Below are positions 25,411-39,100 of a stretch of 64,000 nucleotides of DNA, one piece after another. The translations under genes were made by a program, and so were the position numbers. A model generated the notes under the pieces. The model worked only from the letters and a program-made list of their open reading frames with translations. It did no database searches and was not told the DNA's origin. The stretch's first letter is position 1; every line of letters starts with the position of its first letter. Origin of the DNA: Ricordea florida (taxonomy: Eukaryota > Cnidaria > Anthozoa > Corallimorpharia > Ricordeidae); assembly GCA_949710005.1 (NCBI GenBank), contig OX453272.1, positions 2,757,696 through 2,821,695 on the forward strand, given 5' to 3'.

Positions 25411-26352
25411 TTTGAAAATCTATACTTTTGCAACTCATACCGCTGGCTAAATAGGAACTACATGCGGGCGCCAAAGTGCAGTTTGGAGGCGTGCGCTGGC
25501 CCAGCGTGGATTCTCGATATTTTCGGACATTGGCTCTTAAGCTGTTTATGGGGCGAAATTGGAACGCTCTAAAATTTGGTTCTGCTTCAGTTTCAAGCAA
25601 CAACTAATCAAACATTGTCGATCAACCGTTAATGAGAGCTACCATGGTCCCTACCGGGCATCCCACGGTAGCCACTTGCAACGGAAAAATCTTGCATTGC
25701 CACCTCCCCTGGGGAAAATTTGTCTTAAGTTCAGTCTTTCCGATGATTTGAATTTCCCGCTCGTATGTTGATCGGAAAGTTCATAAGCTCCCCAAGGCAT
25801 TTTGAAGCTGTTGCCGCCATTGTCAAAAATCACCATATAAGGTCAAAATTATCACTGAACTAATCACTTAGTAGTCCGCTTTTCTACAATTTCAGAAATA
25901 TTTTACTAAAGAATTATCGGAACCATTGTGTATTCAAACCTCCCAGCAGTGCAAATGCATTTCAAGAATTACTGCTTAGATTTTCCAGGAAAGTTCTCCT
26001 GTGTAATTGACTGTTTTATGGAATTGAGCTGTTACATTTTTAAGAATGCAATTGCCTACGTGGAACGTAATGAAGTTTTTGAAATGCTATATACAGCATG
26101 TGTGCACACAAAGAAATCAATATACCCTCTGTGTAATGTTCCAAAATCTACAAAACACAAAACTAGCTTTCCACACGTTCCATAGAAAGGAAATTTTTTC
26201 ACCTCGTTGGCACTTACCGAGAGGTACATCTAGTTTTAGCCAAGAATGTGAACGTTATAAGTCTGCACAAACTTGCGATTCTCTGTGCCACACCTTACTG
26301 CCTCAGAAAAACACTTTTCTAGTGTCATTGAAAATTCCCGCATGCTTATTTT
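25411..26352. other. No gene recognised
   Basis: Only short frames without recognisable features occur. Confidence 0.35.
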
Positions 26353-26457
26353 AACAATTATTCGCCGAAGGCGAAGTTATTATCGATGGATATTCACCGA
26401 GACGAAGTCGAGGTTAATATTCACCGATAACCACTGAGCCTGAGGCGAATAATTGTT
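26353..26457. repeat. Small palindromic MITE
   Basis: AACAATTATTCGCC at the left returns as GGCGAATAATTGTTT at the right, with an internal palindrome rich in CGAAG/CTTCG-like steps. This kind of repeat is common in coral genomes as I remember them. Confidence 0.55.
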
Positions 26458-27062
26458 TTGGTATAAATGCACATGTGATTATTTCAAAACAAAAAGAAAA
26501 GAAAAAGCATTGTACAACACGAAAAAATTTTATTTCATCAAAAGCGCGCGAACGACTGGCAGCCATTTTGTTCGTCCAGGTGATTATCTGCTGATAATCT
26601 GAGATAGCGAACCAATCAGAGCGCGCGATTTTGTATATTCACCTGAGTATTTATACTAAAACTCGATAAAGCACTCGGCGCGTTTTTGTTTTTATTTCTT
26701 TATTATTCCTACCAATTGGAAAATATAATCTAATGCTACTGACTCGCCATTTTTGGCTAATGTTGAAGACGAAAACCTGCACAACACCGAAGTTCTGAAG
26801 GTGGCAAGATGCATAACAACGAGAAAAAATTTGCGGGTACGTCTTTTTCTTGATATCCAGTTCATCATCGCGGTTTGTATTGAACCTTCTTCATCGATCT
26901 TTCACATTGTTATCTCTATGGCAAGAGAAAAAGATGATTCAAAACTGGTTTTAAGCTTTGGAATTCGTTTTCTTTCCATGGTGAATGTTGCACAAGCGAC
27001 ACAATGATAAGCAATAATAACTGATAACAAGTTAAGAATGTTGCTATTTTGAATTTCTCTAG
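26458..27062. other. No supportable exon
   Basis: The missing upstream PLC exon, which should end in ...SSHNT with a phase-2 donor, was looked for here and not found. Confidence 0.35.
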
Positions 27063-30000
27063 CTACTTGCTGGGAGATCAGCTAACTTCCAATTCAAGTA
27101 TGGACATGTACGTAAGGGTTCTTCAAGCAGGATGTCGTTGTATTGAGCGTGAGTAAGCATTGCTTTATCAATAGACAATTTATACAAAAAAATTAAATAA
27201 TTTAATTAATTAATTTAATTTAATTCAAGTATGGACATGTACGTAAGGGTTCTTCAAGCAGGATGTCGTTGTATTGAGCGTGAGTAAGCATTGCTTTATC
27301 AATAGACAATTTATACAAAAAAATTAAATAATTTAATTAATTAATTTAATTTAATTCAAGTATGGACATGTACGTAAGGGTTCTTCAAGCAGGATGTCGT
27401 TGTATTGAGCGTGAGTAAGCATTGCTTTATCAATAGACAATTTATACAAAAAAAATTAAATAATTTAATTAATTAATTTAATTTAATTTTTATTAAATTA
27501 AATTTTTGTTAGGTTCTGCTGTTGCTAACTCCATAAAGGTGCTTCTGAACTAGAAACAAATTAATTATTTCGAATGATACATCTTCTTCAACTCATGTTT
27601 TTTAATTTTGGCACAATTTTCGACGTTGAGCAGAATATTTAATCTGTTCACTTATTATTATTGATATATACTACGACAATTATCAATAATGACGTAGTGC
27701 TTCAAACCACTGGCACGCATTGTCAGTTATTAGCAACCAACAGCATGAAACAAAGTATGAAATCTCTACACATTTTTCCTAATATCATTTACGATATTTA
27801 TTTATAACAGCAATCTCCTTCATAATGTATGTTTGTACGAACTATTCCATATGACTCCAATGACTGAATATCTGCTTTATTGCACAGTCGACTGCTGGGA
27901 TGGAAAGGATGAAGAACCTGTGGTCTATCACGGCTACACCATGACGTCCAAAGTGAAATTCCGTTACGTCATTCTCAACATTAACGACTTTGCATTTCTG
28001 AACAACAAGTAAGACCATCTTTCCAAGTTCTTGTTTTCTGGCTAGTTCGGCAAGCGAGGAAAATGAGACGAATATTGAATTCTGATTGGCTACCCGAACG
28101 CGAACGGGCAAGATGGGATTATCTTGCCCACTTTGTTCCCCAAGCTTAAAACTGAGGTAAAACAAAACAAAATTCTTGAAGCCGGCTTTTATAATTCCAT
28201 CAACAACTTTTTCTTTTTTACGAGAAAGCAAAGGTCGTTTCCCACAGCCTTCAAAGTAATCGCGTCGCAAAACCATCAATTTTCCCGGTGTTTGAAAGTA
28301 AGAAAGTCATTTTTATCTAAATGGTGCAATATTTTGCCCATATGGCAAACTTTCTACATTTTGTACATTTATTGACCAAGCTTGTTCGGGAAACATCGAT
28401 ATACCCAAAGCCTTGTTCAAAATTTACGCAACACTTGTTTTTATGTTACTTTCTCGCCTTTCAGCGCGTTTCTTTCACTATTTCAAAGACAGGCCGGAAT
28501 AAGGATGAAGGGGTATGGAGTAGAGCAGGGGCTAATGCGCGCAAAATTTACGTGGTTCGTAATATCTCTGTGCTTCAATACGATTTTCGAATGGGTCAGA
28601 GTAACCTATGGAAAATAATAATAATAATAGTATAATGATAATAATGATATAAATAATAATAACTTTTAGTTGAGTGTCAACTGTACATGTATCTAACATC
28701 GACTTACTAATTGGGGACACTGTGCATGGACAAAGCTTCTCGAAGCAGAGTAGAGAACCATAAAACGCATTCCACATATGAAACAGGGGCCGGGAATCGA
28801 ACCCGCGCCACACTGACGGAAGGCGAGCGCTCTCACCACTGCGCCAACCCCACTCTCACTGAGTTAAATATACTTTTTTATACACTGATTTACCTTTTTT
28901 ACTTTTTTTACAGATACCCCGTTATACTTTCTTTAGAAAACCACTGCAGCATCAGCCAGCAGAAAATAATGGCTAAACAAATGCGAGACGTTTTTAAAGA
29001 TATCCTTTTTTACGTGCCTTTGCTTCACGTCAATGTAAATCAACTAACCGATTGTAGTATTAGCAATGGTACATGTAATCATACGGCTTCGAGTTCAATT
29101 GCGGTTTATTTACACAAGCTGGTGATTTATGCAAAGACCTCAAATTAAGAGCTTATTGAAAAACTCACGAGTGCATAGAAATCAGAATTTCAATGAGAAA
29201 ACCGCATAATAATAATTAAATTTTGATTTGTAGTTTGCACTGGTGTTACACTTGAACTGCACAACTCTTAGCCAATCACAATCGAGATATCTTAATACAG
29301 GGTTTAGTGTTTAACTATCGAAAAAAAATGCAGTATCGGCATTAAAGGAAATTGTTTCAATTCGGCCTAGCAGCACTGTTTGTGATTGTACTTTTGATTA
29401 TGACCCTCCCTTATATAATTATACGAAATTGGCTTGTCTGGCTCATGTAATCACAGTGAGGCTGTCAATAGATAAGCTCCAAGACTGTCACGCCAGCTCT
29501 GCTTGATTCCTCACTGCATTGAACAAGTCTTTTGTAAAGGTATTCCGCGCGGTTTACAGGAAAATCGTTATATGTTCGTGGAAGGCTTCTACTCCTTGAC
29601 TCAGTTTTCACATAAACTGATATATCAAGATGACTTTGACGCCAAAGAAATTCCTTCACCCCAGAGCCTGATGGGAAAAATACTGATTAAGGTGAAGCGT
29701 ACGCAAAGAATGACTGTTCTTATTCATATGCATGCCTGTGTATTTGATATAATTTTTTGATTGTTCAATGTATTGATGCATGTTTTCGTATTTGACATAT
29801 TTTTGATTGTCTGGTTGATTGATGTTTGAGTATATGCCATATACTTTTGATTGTTTAATTTATTGATGTTGGTTATCTGGTTCATTGATGTTTGTGTGTT
29901 TTATAGACTGTTTGATTGTCTGTTGCCTTGGTTGGTCGATGATCATGTTTGATTGACTGACCAGTTGATAGATATATAGATAGACAGACAGACAGACAGA

Positions 30001-30111
30001 CAGATAGAAAGAGAGATAGATAGAGAGAGAGAAAAATAGATACATAAATAGATAGATAGATAGATAGATAGAAAGATACATAAATAGATAGATAGATAGA
30101 TAAATAAATAA

Positions 30112-30163
<52 letters not shown>

Positions 30164-33100
30164 ATAGATAGCTATAGATTATTTCTAAATATCCTTTGCC
30201 CGCTATTATGCCATATTGTTTAGGCCAAGAAGTTACCGACGACTTTTGATGACGAGTTAGAAGAAGGAGAAGTAACCGAAGAAGATTCCGCTGACGAAAT
30301 GGACGAATGTTTCAAATTCAAAAATAGCGAGGTGAGAGTTGTTTCATCTTAATTCTCACTAAGTCTGAAGGGTTATATCAACCCAGAAGTCCATTAAGCC
30401 AAATATATTTTGGAGTAACCTAACTTGACATGCCAAGACTAACTGATTTCTTTTTTGGAGCTTCTGTGAATGAGTGACCCTGCCTACTAGACAATTATTT
30501 GAATATTTCATTTAAATATTGTTACCAGGTGAAACAATAATTAGCAAAAAAGTAGTCTCCATGAGGCGTCGAAACAAGACGATGGAAACTGCATGCTACC
30601 TTAACGTTGTGTACTTGAGAGAAGCTAGAAACATTGACACTTTTAAGCATTCAGTCAAAACTTTCTTAGGGCTGGTTCACACTTTGACATAAGCATAAGC
30701 ATAAGCATAAACATAAGCATAAGAAAAATATGTGTGAACCGGGGTTACATAAGCATAAGCAGAAGCATAAGAAAATGGAAAAAGTTCCATTCCTTGTGCT
30801 TATGCTTATGCTTATGCTTATGTAACCCCGGTTCACACATATTTTTCTTATGCTTATGTTTATGCTTATGCTTATGCTTATGTCAAAGTGTGAACCAGCC
30901 CTTACATATTGTTTCATATGCCTTTTGTCAAAATTTTAAACGCAAGGTTTTCATTTCATAGTTTATTAATTATGACAATATTTTGCTCTAATTATTTAAT
31001 TGTGGGAGCCCATTCCTTATAAGCACGGAAGCTTCTTTTGGGCTTCCTCGCCATGAGAGAATTAAATATTTAGATCTTCCTGCTTTGTATAACTTTTGGC
31101 AAAACAACTAACTGAAACTATTAAATTTTCAATCTCGAATATTGCATTTCTAGCCATCTGATTGGCTCGTTCAATTTCTGTTATTAGCACATATACATCG
31201 TTTTGGCCATATATGGAAAACCATTGCGCCAAGTGATGCTTAGCTGAAAAATCTGGCGAAAATGGAGGAAGAAATGTAGCTTTATAAGCTTTCGACCGAA
31301 GAAATGCTATAGCAAATAGAAAATACTTTACCCAGGAACGTCCAAGAAAGCTTAAAACTTCGATTGAAGGATATTTCGGGCTACTTTCATATCTGAAGTT
31401 TTCTAACAAATAAAGAAAAGAATTGTAACTCTTCCGTACGTCGAAATGTTCAATCCTCAGAATCACTGATAATTACACAACAAAAAGTTTACCTCTAAAA
31501 TTCTCAAAATGGCCTGAAGTCCGTGTAAGTGTAAGTTTTTGGCAAAAGCGAGTGAATAAATGAGCAAAGAATAACTTAGTTAAAGCCTCATGCAAGAATT
31601 TTTACACATCGCTAACGAAAAGCGACTGCGGATGTTTCACCAAGGGTACTTCAATTACAACGGCAAAGTACAGGGGCGCAATTATTGAACTGCTCGACTT
31701 GTCAAACCTTAAAAACATTTTGAAAATTCCCCACCGCGGATTTAGCTCTTTCTTTAAGTCTACATTCCATTAACAATAAATGACTCTAATTACTGTGTGC
31801 TGCAGTGTGTTTTGCTTGAAATCGTTTCATTCAGCGAATTTTGCAAACGGAGCGCATGTCATGTTATTTCCTGTGGTCTTGTTGCTGTTTTTGTAATAAC
31901 TACTTCCGGTAGTTTTGTAAAATTAAAACAGAATTCAATGAAATTTAGCTCAATCCTCAACGATCAAAACGTCTAGAACTCAATAAAACTTAACAAAACA
32001 ATTATTCCATTCGCGCTTGTTGGATATATGATGATATGATAGCCAAAGAGGCGCTACGCGACTAGTTGCCTACGCACCATCTCATATCATCTTACATACG
32101 CGCGCTCTTTGAAAAATTGTTTAATGTTATGCTGATTAATTTCTACAGATTAATCGGTCGTTTTATTATCAGTTTGTGAAACTTTATAATATGAATTGCA
32201 ATACGCTTTAATTTCACTTTTTGATAGAAAAGGTGAAATATAAATAATACAACATTGCCTTTGTGTTATTAGTAATAGTGGTTACGGATTATTATCATTA
32301 TTATTATTATTATTGTAATCATCAATATGTTATGTAAGGTTCTTGGTTTCATTTCACAGAATACTGTGGAGCAGAAAGCAAAGGAGCGCAAATGGAAACG
32401 AACATTGGCGTCTTTGCATCGATTACGCTTGAACAAAGACGAGGATGAAAACGATGCTCGAGGTGATCTCAGCTCCGCCATTGTGACGTCAGTGGCTACC
32501 GAACAACCGCAAACTTCTGTTAGTCAAAATCGAGTAAGTTACTTAAGGATGTATAACACAAACCAAGCAATGCAAGTTGTATTCTCTAACTATGGTACTG
32601 TTAAAAATGCTTTGTTGGAATGAACTACAATCCCAGTCAACAGCAGCACTACTACAAACAACTTAAACACAATAAGAGCAACAACCACGTTTTGACACTT
32701 CAACCAAAATATCCAAGCGAAAACTGATTTATTATATAAACACCAATGAAGTAACAGCCAAGCCTTCGCGGGAAAACATAAAATCTTCAGACATTTGGAA
32801 ACTTCTCTCACAAGTGAGACTATCCGACGCTAGGGTAACAATAAATCAGGCCTTAAATTGGTTAAGTGAAATGGTTGGGTATTGCATTCATTCGTTGAAT
32901 ATTGAGGAGAAGTTTCTTATTTCCGTGCAGCCAGCAACAGTGTCCTTTATGTATGTATTTCGGCCATTATGGGATTTCTTTTTTTATCATTTTTTACATA
33001 TACATGTTTTTTCATATGAAAAAGGAGCAATAAATCCAGAACTTGTTAGCCCCTGTCCGAAACCCGCAACAAATTAAATGCATCACAATATTGATTATAG

Positions 33101-36100
33101 TTTCCACAGGAAATATATTCGTGGGTAGGTGCAGTTCCTATAAATTTTACCTCGCTGACAAACAGTTTATTTTTTAAAATCTTTTAGCTTGGACGCTCCC
33201 TCTCTGCAAAATACATCACCCACCAACGTCCCCACCCTGGTGAATTGCGAAAAGTACAAAGTTTTAGCGAAAAAGACAAGGTATTGTAACTGCAAATACT
33301 TATTTTTGAATTAATACTGACGTGTGTCAGTCCAATACAGTCTCACCATAAGACTGTCCGAATCTTTGGCTGATTGATTTGTCACTCTGATTTGCATAGG
33401 TAAGCAAATGATTTGTATAGGTAAGCAAATGATTTCGAGTGCATTTCGAAATAAATGAGCACAAGTTAATTTTTCGAAGACCGCAAGAATTGCACAAACC
33501 TGTAGCACGAGTGCAATTTGTTGTCTCAAACATTTACGAGTGCTTTTATATTTATACGAAATTGCACTCAAAAGTATTTGATTACTTGTTAATAATATAC
33601 ATAATAATATATAAATTCAAATTTCTGCACCTAACTTCAACTTTCTGTACTGTTAGGAATTAATTGACTTGCTCTCAGCCAATAAGCGCGTTGCATTGCA
33701 TGTATATCATTAAGGCGATTGTCAGAAGCTTGAAACGTCGGCATAATTAACAAGCCTAGATTGCATTCCATTGAAAAATCAATGCTTCACTTTGATAGAT
33801 TAGCTAAATCTCCCATTTTCTTTTTTCTCGTGACTTCAGAAGGTCAAGAAACGAAGCAAGAGGCGTCAGTCATCAAAAAAAGAGGTAAACTGAGTGTAAT
33901 GTTATTTAATCATATGCAGACGTCTTTGGATAAAACGAGCACGAACCATGAGTTAGCAAAAAAACCTCTTGTTCATTTAGCTTTTACATACGTTAGGCAG
34001 TAGCGCTTTACAGGAATAATAAAAACCCAAAAATATATTATGCTACGGTGCCTATGTACAAAGAACTTGCTACAATCAATGAAAAATAAAGACAACAAAT
34101 ATATTAAAATTATCATTAAATACGAGATAAATTAAAAGTAAAATAGGAAAGATCAAGAAATTTATGGTGAATGAATCAGGGCTATTTCACTAGTAAATTG
34201 AATCGCAATTAGTAGATCTGGTATATCTAGTATACATCTACTCGTATAACATACTAGTAGACCTAGTATATTTATTCTATATATATCTGGTAGATCTAGT
34301 ATATTTGGTATATATCTAATAGTATAACATACTAGTAGATCTATTATATCTGGTAGTATATCTACTAGTATAAAATACTAATAGATCTAGTATATCTATT
34401 ATATATCTATCTATCGTCGTACATGAACTATAGCCAACTCGGCGCTATGCGCCTCGTTGGCTATTCGCTCATATACGACTCGATTTCGTGGAAAAATTGT
34501 CAAGTATAACATACTGGTAGATCTAGTATATCTAGTATATATCTAATAGTATAGCATACTAGTAGATCTAGTAGATCTAGTATGTATCTACTAGTATAAC
34601 ATACTAGTAGATCTAGTATATATCTGGTATATGTCTAATAGTATAAAATACTAACAGATCTAGTATATCTGATCTAGTATATACCTACTAGTATAACATA
34701 CTAGTAGATCTAGTAATCTGGTATATATCTAATAGTATAACGTACTAGTAGATCTAGTATATCTGGTAATGATATATCTATTAGTATAACATACTAGTAT
34801 ATCTGGTATATATCTAATAGTATAACACACTAGTAGGTCTAGTATATCGCAATCCTTTTTTCTGTCTTTATTGAGGATGAATTCAAGAGGACAATCAAAC
34901 TAAGCAGACATCTTTCTGATCTAGTCGCTTACACAAGATCAACAGCGTTTAAAGGACTTGACTTGAATCAAAACGGTAAGTAAGGCGAAACAGGAAGTTG
35001 ATTTTGACAAAGGGACTTCAGAAATAAAGATGGTAGCCTAGGTACAAATACAATGGATAACACATTGTTTTAAACAAATATTTTCAGTCAGTTAACCAGA
35101 GCCTTAAATTCATTATAACCGTCTTTATCACCTGTATCATAAACTTAAGTACAATTTGTACCTAAGGAAGCCTTTAAGCATGACCTATAAATCAACTATG
35201 TAGTAAAGAAAAAAAAAAGAATGAAGGAGGGCTTATTTACTTTATATTCAGAAATTTAAGGAAAAGCTTTAATTTTAAGTATCACTTCTCGAGGCCATTA
35301 ACCTTCAGTTTAAAGTTTTGAGTTTACCATGTATGTGCACCTTGAATTATTCTAAAAAAAAACTATATGGGACCAAATGTCCATTGATTCTGTGGTATCC
35401 TTTGTTAAGCAAGGGACTATGGGACTATAATATTGGTTACGCCTACATCACCCTTTGCTTTCACCCAGCCAGTGTGAAAAACATTGGAAAATTGAAAAAA
35501 TAAAAGTATATTTACAATACTTCTTTAACTGCCGTAATAACAATGAGCAATACCTTTATTGCAGGTAAAACAGATAGCATTGCTTACCAATAATAGCCCT
35601 TTCACTGTGGCATTTAAATCCTTGCAGTATGCAGGATGTTTGTCGGACGAACCTAGTTTTAATTAATGGCCAGGCTTACTCCCACGAGTCTCCTATAACT
35701 CAATGATAGAGCGTCTAAACTAGTAATCGAAAGATCATTGTTTCGAGTCGTATTGGAACAACTTGGAATTTTCCGAGTTAGCCTGACAGTGCTAAAATGT
35801 ACATCTTCCACATCGCTTACCAATGTTTGTCGTATGTTTATAGAGACATTTGGCGAGGTAATCTCTGTGCCAGAGTCCAAGGCCTACAGATATGTTGACA
35901 CCAAAGGAGAACAGTTTGTGAGATACACGAGGTTTAAGCTGTGTAGAATTTACCCAGCAGGCTATAGGATCGACTCAAGCAACCCAAACCCTCAAGCATT
36001 TTGGAACTGTGGTTGTCAGTTAGGTAAAGGTGTATTTTGCAACATTCGAGGACAACGATTACGAGCTATGAAAGTAAAGTGTGGGTTTTGCTAAAAAACC

Positions 36101-39100
36101 TATTGAATATTAATATTAACATGTCTCATCACAGTTTCAATTACGTTTTTCATCTCTTTTTTTTTTGTATAGTATATGATACATTTCCACCCATTGCATT
36201 TCATGTCATTTTTTATAAAACTTATTCAAACATTTCCATTCTAGTTTTGAAAAGAGCAGTTTTGCTACCTGTAATTGTTGCTGTTTGCATTCGATAAACG
36301 TTCTATTTGGCTTGTGAAAGAAAGAGAAAAGGAACGAGAGTCTATTTCACACAAGCTTGCAACCCGTGGGTTGAACAACGCGTATTTACAGGCGTAAGTT
36401 AAAAGGTAGAAAAAATGAGAAATAATTGCAAGAAATCGCTACATGATAAACCTAAATTTATAAAAGCGAAATATTCTTAAAATACTATAAACCTTAATAA
36501 GAGTGCAGTAATTCTTAAAAAAAAATATTTTAAAACTAAAAAATCTAATAACAGGCAACACTTATGAAATACTTCAAACTGATATCATCGTAATTTCTGA
36601 ATAACAAGAAAAGACTAGTACTAGTACTAAACATCAGAATTAGATCCTGACAACGATATATATATATATGCCTTATTCCAAAATGGCCGCCTTTTATATA
36701 TTCTTTCGTTTTTATTTAAATTAGAGCTTGATGTCTCGTTCAAGGTAAAATATTCTTTTGAATTTTAGCTTAAAAACGAGGCATCAAGGGATAATTTGAA
36801 TAAAAACAAAAGAGTATTCAAATAGTGGCCATTTTGGAATAAGGTGTATCGCTACATTGCTTCTTCTTTCATACAGCAGAGGCCTGGAAACAATATGAAT
36901 TCCTCAGACAGGAAATCAAAAAGAAATATGCGTTATTAGGCAAGAGTGAGGTTAAGATGGCCGCATAGTGGCCAAGTTCTTTCTTTGCGTTTTTATTGAC
37001 CGAAACGTTGTCGGGGTCAATATGCAGCCATCATGACCGAACAAGCTTGGTCAATAAAGAATATATTATGTGTCCATTGTGTTTTGTTTTGTTACGCAGG
37101 ACAACGCTGAAGGGGGCAAGATGGACCTATTTTGCCGGCTGGAAACTTGAACCCACCTCATCTTGCCTTCTTACTGAACCAGCCATATGATAAACCTTGT
37201 TACAATAATATATACATATCACGACAGTGAGTATTCAAACACTCTTGTACATTTACCTCCACAGTTGCTCTGAATTATCAAACAGAAGGACGCATGCTAC
37301 AAGTATACAAAGGAAAGTTCAAAGCTAACGGGAATTGTGGCTATGTGTTGAAGCCTGATTTAATGTGTGAAGGTAAATGACTATAACCTTTATTAGCGCT
37401 TGGGAGAAGAAAATGTATTTTTCAGGGGTAACTATTAGTATAAAATGGACGGTTGTGTTTTAATTAGTTTCTACTGAAACAATTACACTGGTTTGTTCTT
37501 GTTCTCTATGAGTTATATTTAATTATAAAATAACTCAGATACTACGTGCGCGCTGATTGGTTGAAAACCTATGGGTTATTGTGCCGGTAAACCCATAGAA
37601 AAAGGCATCCGGACAACGGGCCATAAACAAAACCCGCTATTGATCTGCAAACAACGATTTTAGAAAGGCTAAAAAACAGAACAAGTTACTTACCCAGCCC
37701 TTCTTAATCTTAAAAGCGTCACAAGGGTCACAATTCGCGACTGCCATAGCTTTAGAAGTTATAAAGTACAAAGCTGGAAAGCAGTTTACATTTCACGACG
37801 ATGCCAAATCGCAGAGAAAGACAACAACTGTGTGAATTTCTGGTGTAGAAAGTCTCTAGGAAAACTTAACCAAGTGCCAACCAGCAACAAAACGGATAGT
37901 TTTAGCATTCTTGATTTATTTTATGTCAAAATTAAATTCCTTAATGAAAGAAATTGTTCCAAAAAGAGATCTCTGATCAAGATATGGTTTAAAATCGGCC
38001 GCTGTAGGTTGTAAACAAGCTGCCAACGATGATGAAAGATATCAGAGTTTCGGGCTGGTTTTTTTCCAACAATTGCACAAATTATTCCGTGATATTGATG
38101 CCATAACCTACCTCAAACCACCTGACTTCACAAATCGACAAATATTAACGCCAATATGTGGCTACGGCAAAGAAACCTTTCTTCGGCATATTTCCATCGG
38201 TCGCTGTACGAGCATGTAAGTTACATGCGACAACTTCGCAAATGCAGCCACGTCGTTACCGCAGCATTTCTTGATCACAATAAAGTCCAGAAAACAGATC
38301 TTAAACCACTGCGGCTTGTTAAAAGTGAATGAAGTCCTCCATTACAATAGCTGCCAGTTCCGTCTGTAAGCACGAAATTCTTACGGATCGACTCAACAAA
38401 ATACAGCTGCGAGGTACAATTAATTTCTACTTCTGTAGTAAACAAACCACGAACGTATTCTTTCATTGTACGTTCGCATGAATATGTGTTGACTTTTCCT
38501 GTAAAACAGCTTTCATAAGTTATCATGAAATGAGTGCAAAAACTCGTGTTTTGAAGTGCTGCTGTTTGTTGTTTGAATGAACTGAGTTTTGAGAAAGTTC
38601 AGCGCTATTAAATCGTGAGTCATGATTGGCTTATGATGACTTTAGAGAGAAGACATGACTTGATCACGGTACTAAAAGCATGCTTTTTACCTCAAAGACT
38701 CCATTCTACTAAAAGTCATTTTATAAAAGCAATAGATCACACTTTCTATGGGTTTACCGGCGTGATAACCCACTTGGGATGTTGGGAGAACACTCGAAAA
38801 GCTTGTAAATCACTTGCCTTCGGCTCGTGATTTACAAGCTCTTCTCGTGTTCTCCCAACATCCCGCGTGGGTTATCACGCCGGTAAACCCATAGAAAGTG
38901 TGATCTATTGCTTAAGTAGCCAACTCGTCGCTTAGGCCTCATTACATTGACCTGTAAGAACTCAGTCGACCACTTAATCCAATTTTAGAGTATTGTAAGA
39001 GCAATGTTAATAAGGTGTGATCCAACGTTCATTGAAACAAAAATCGATCTCAAATTGATGAAACACTCTCCAGTTTAACTAATTTTTTCGTTATGATTAT

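Noticed and set aside
26753-27007. Candidate upstream PLC-eta exon
   Set aside because: The translation shows no PLC EF-hand or X-domain pattern and no suitable phase-2 donor.
28787-28855. Possible functional tRNA gene on the minus strand
   Set aside because: A and B boxes and an acceptor-like stem are present, but the anticodon stem does not pair and an ATT-rich tail follows, so it is a SINE head.
29970-30170. Serine/leucine/tyrosine-repeat open frames over the GATA array
   Set aside because: They are a translation of a tetranucleotide microsatellite.
30669-30901. CRISPR-like short repeats (ATAAGC units)
   Set aside because: The units are contiguous hexamers in a palindromic MITE of a eukaryotic genome, with no spacers.
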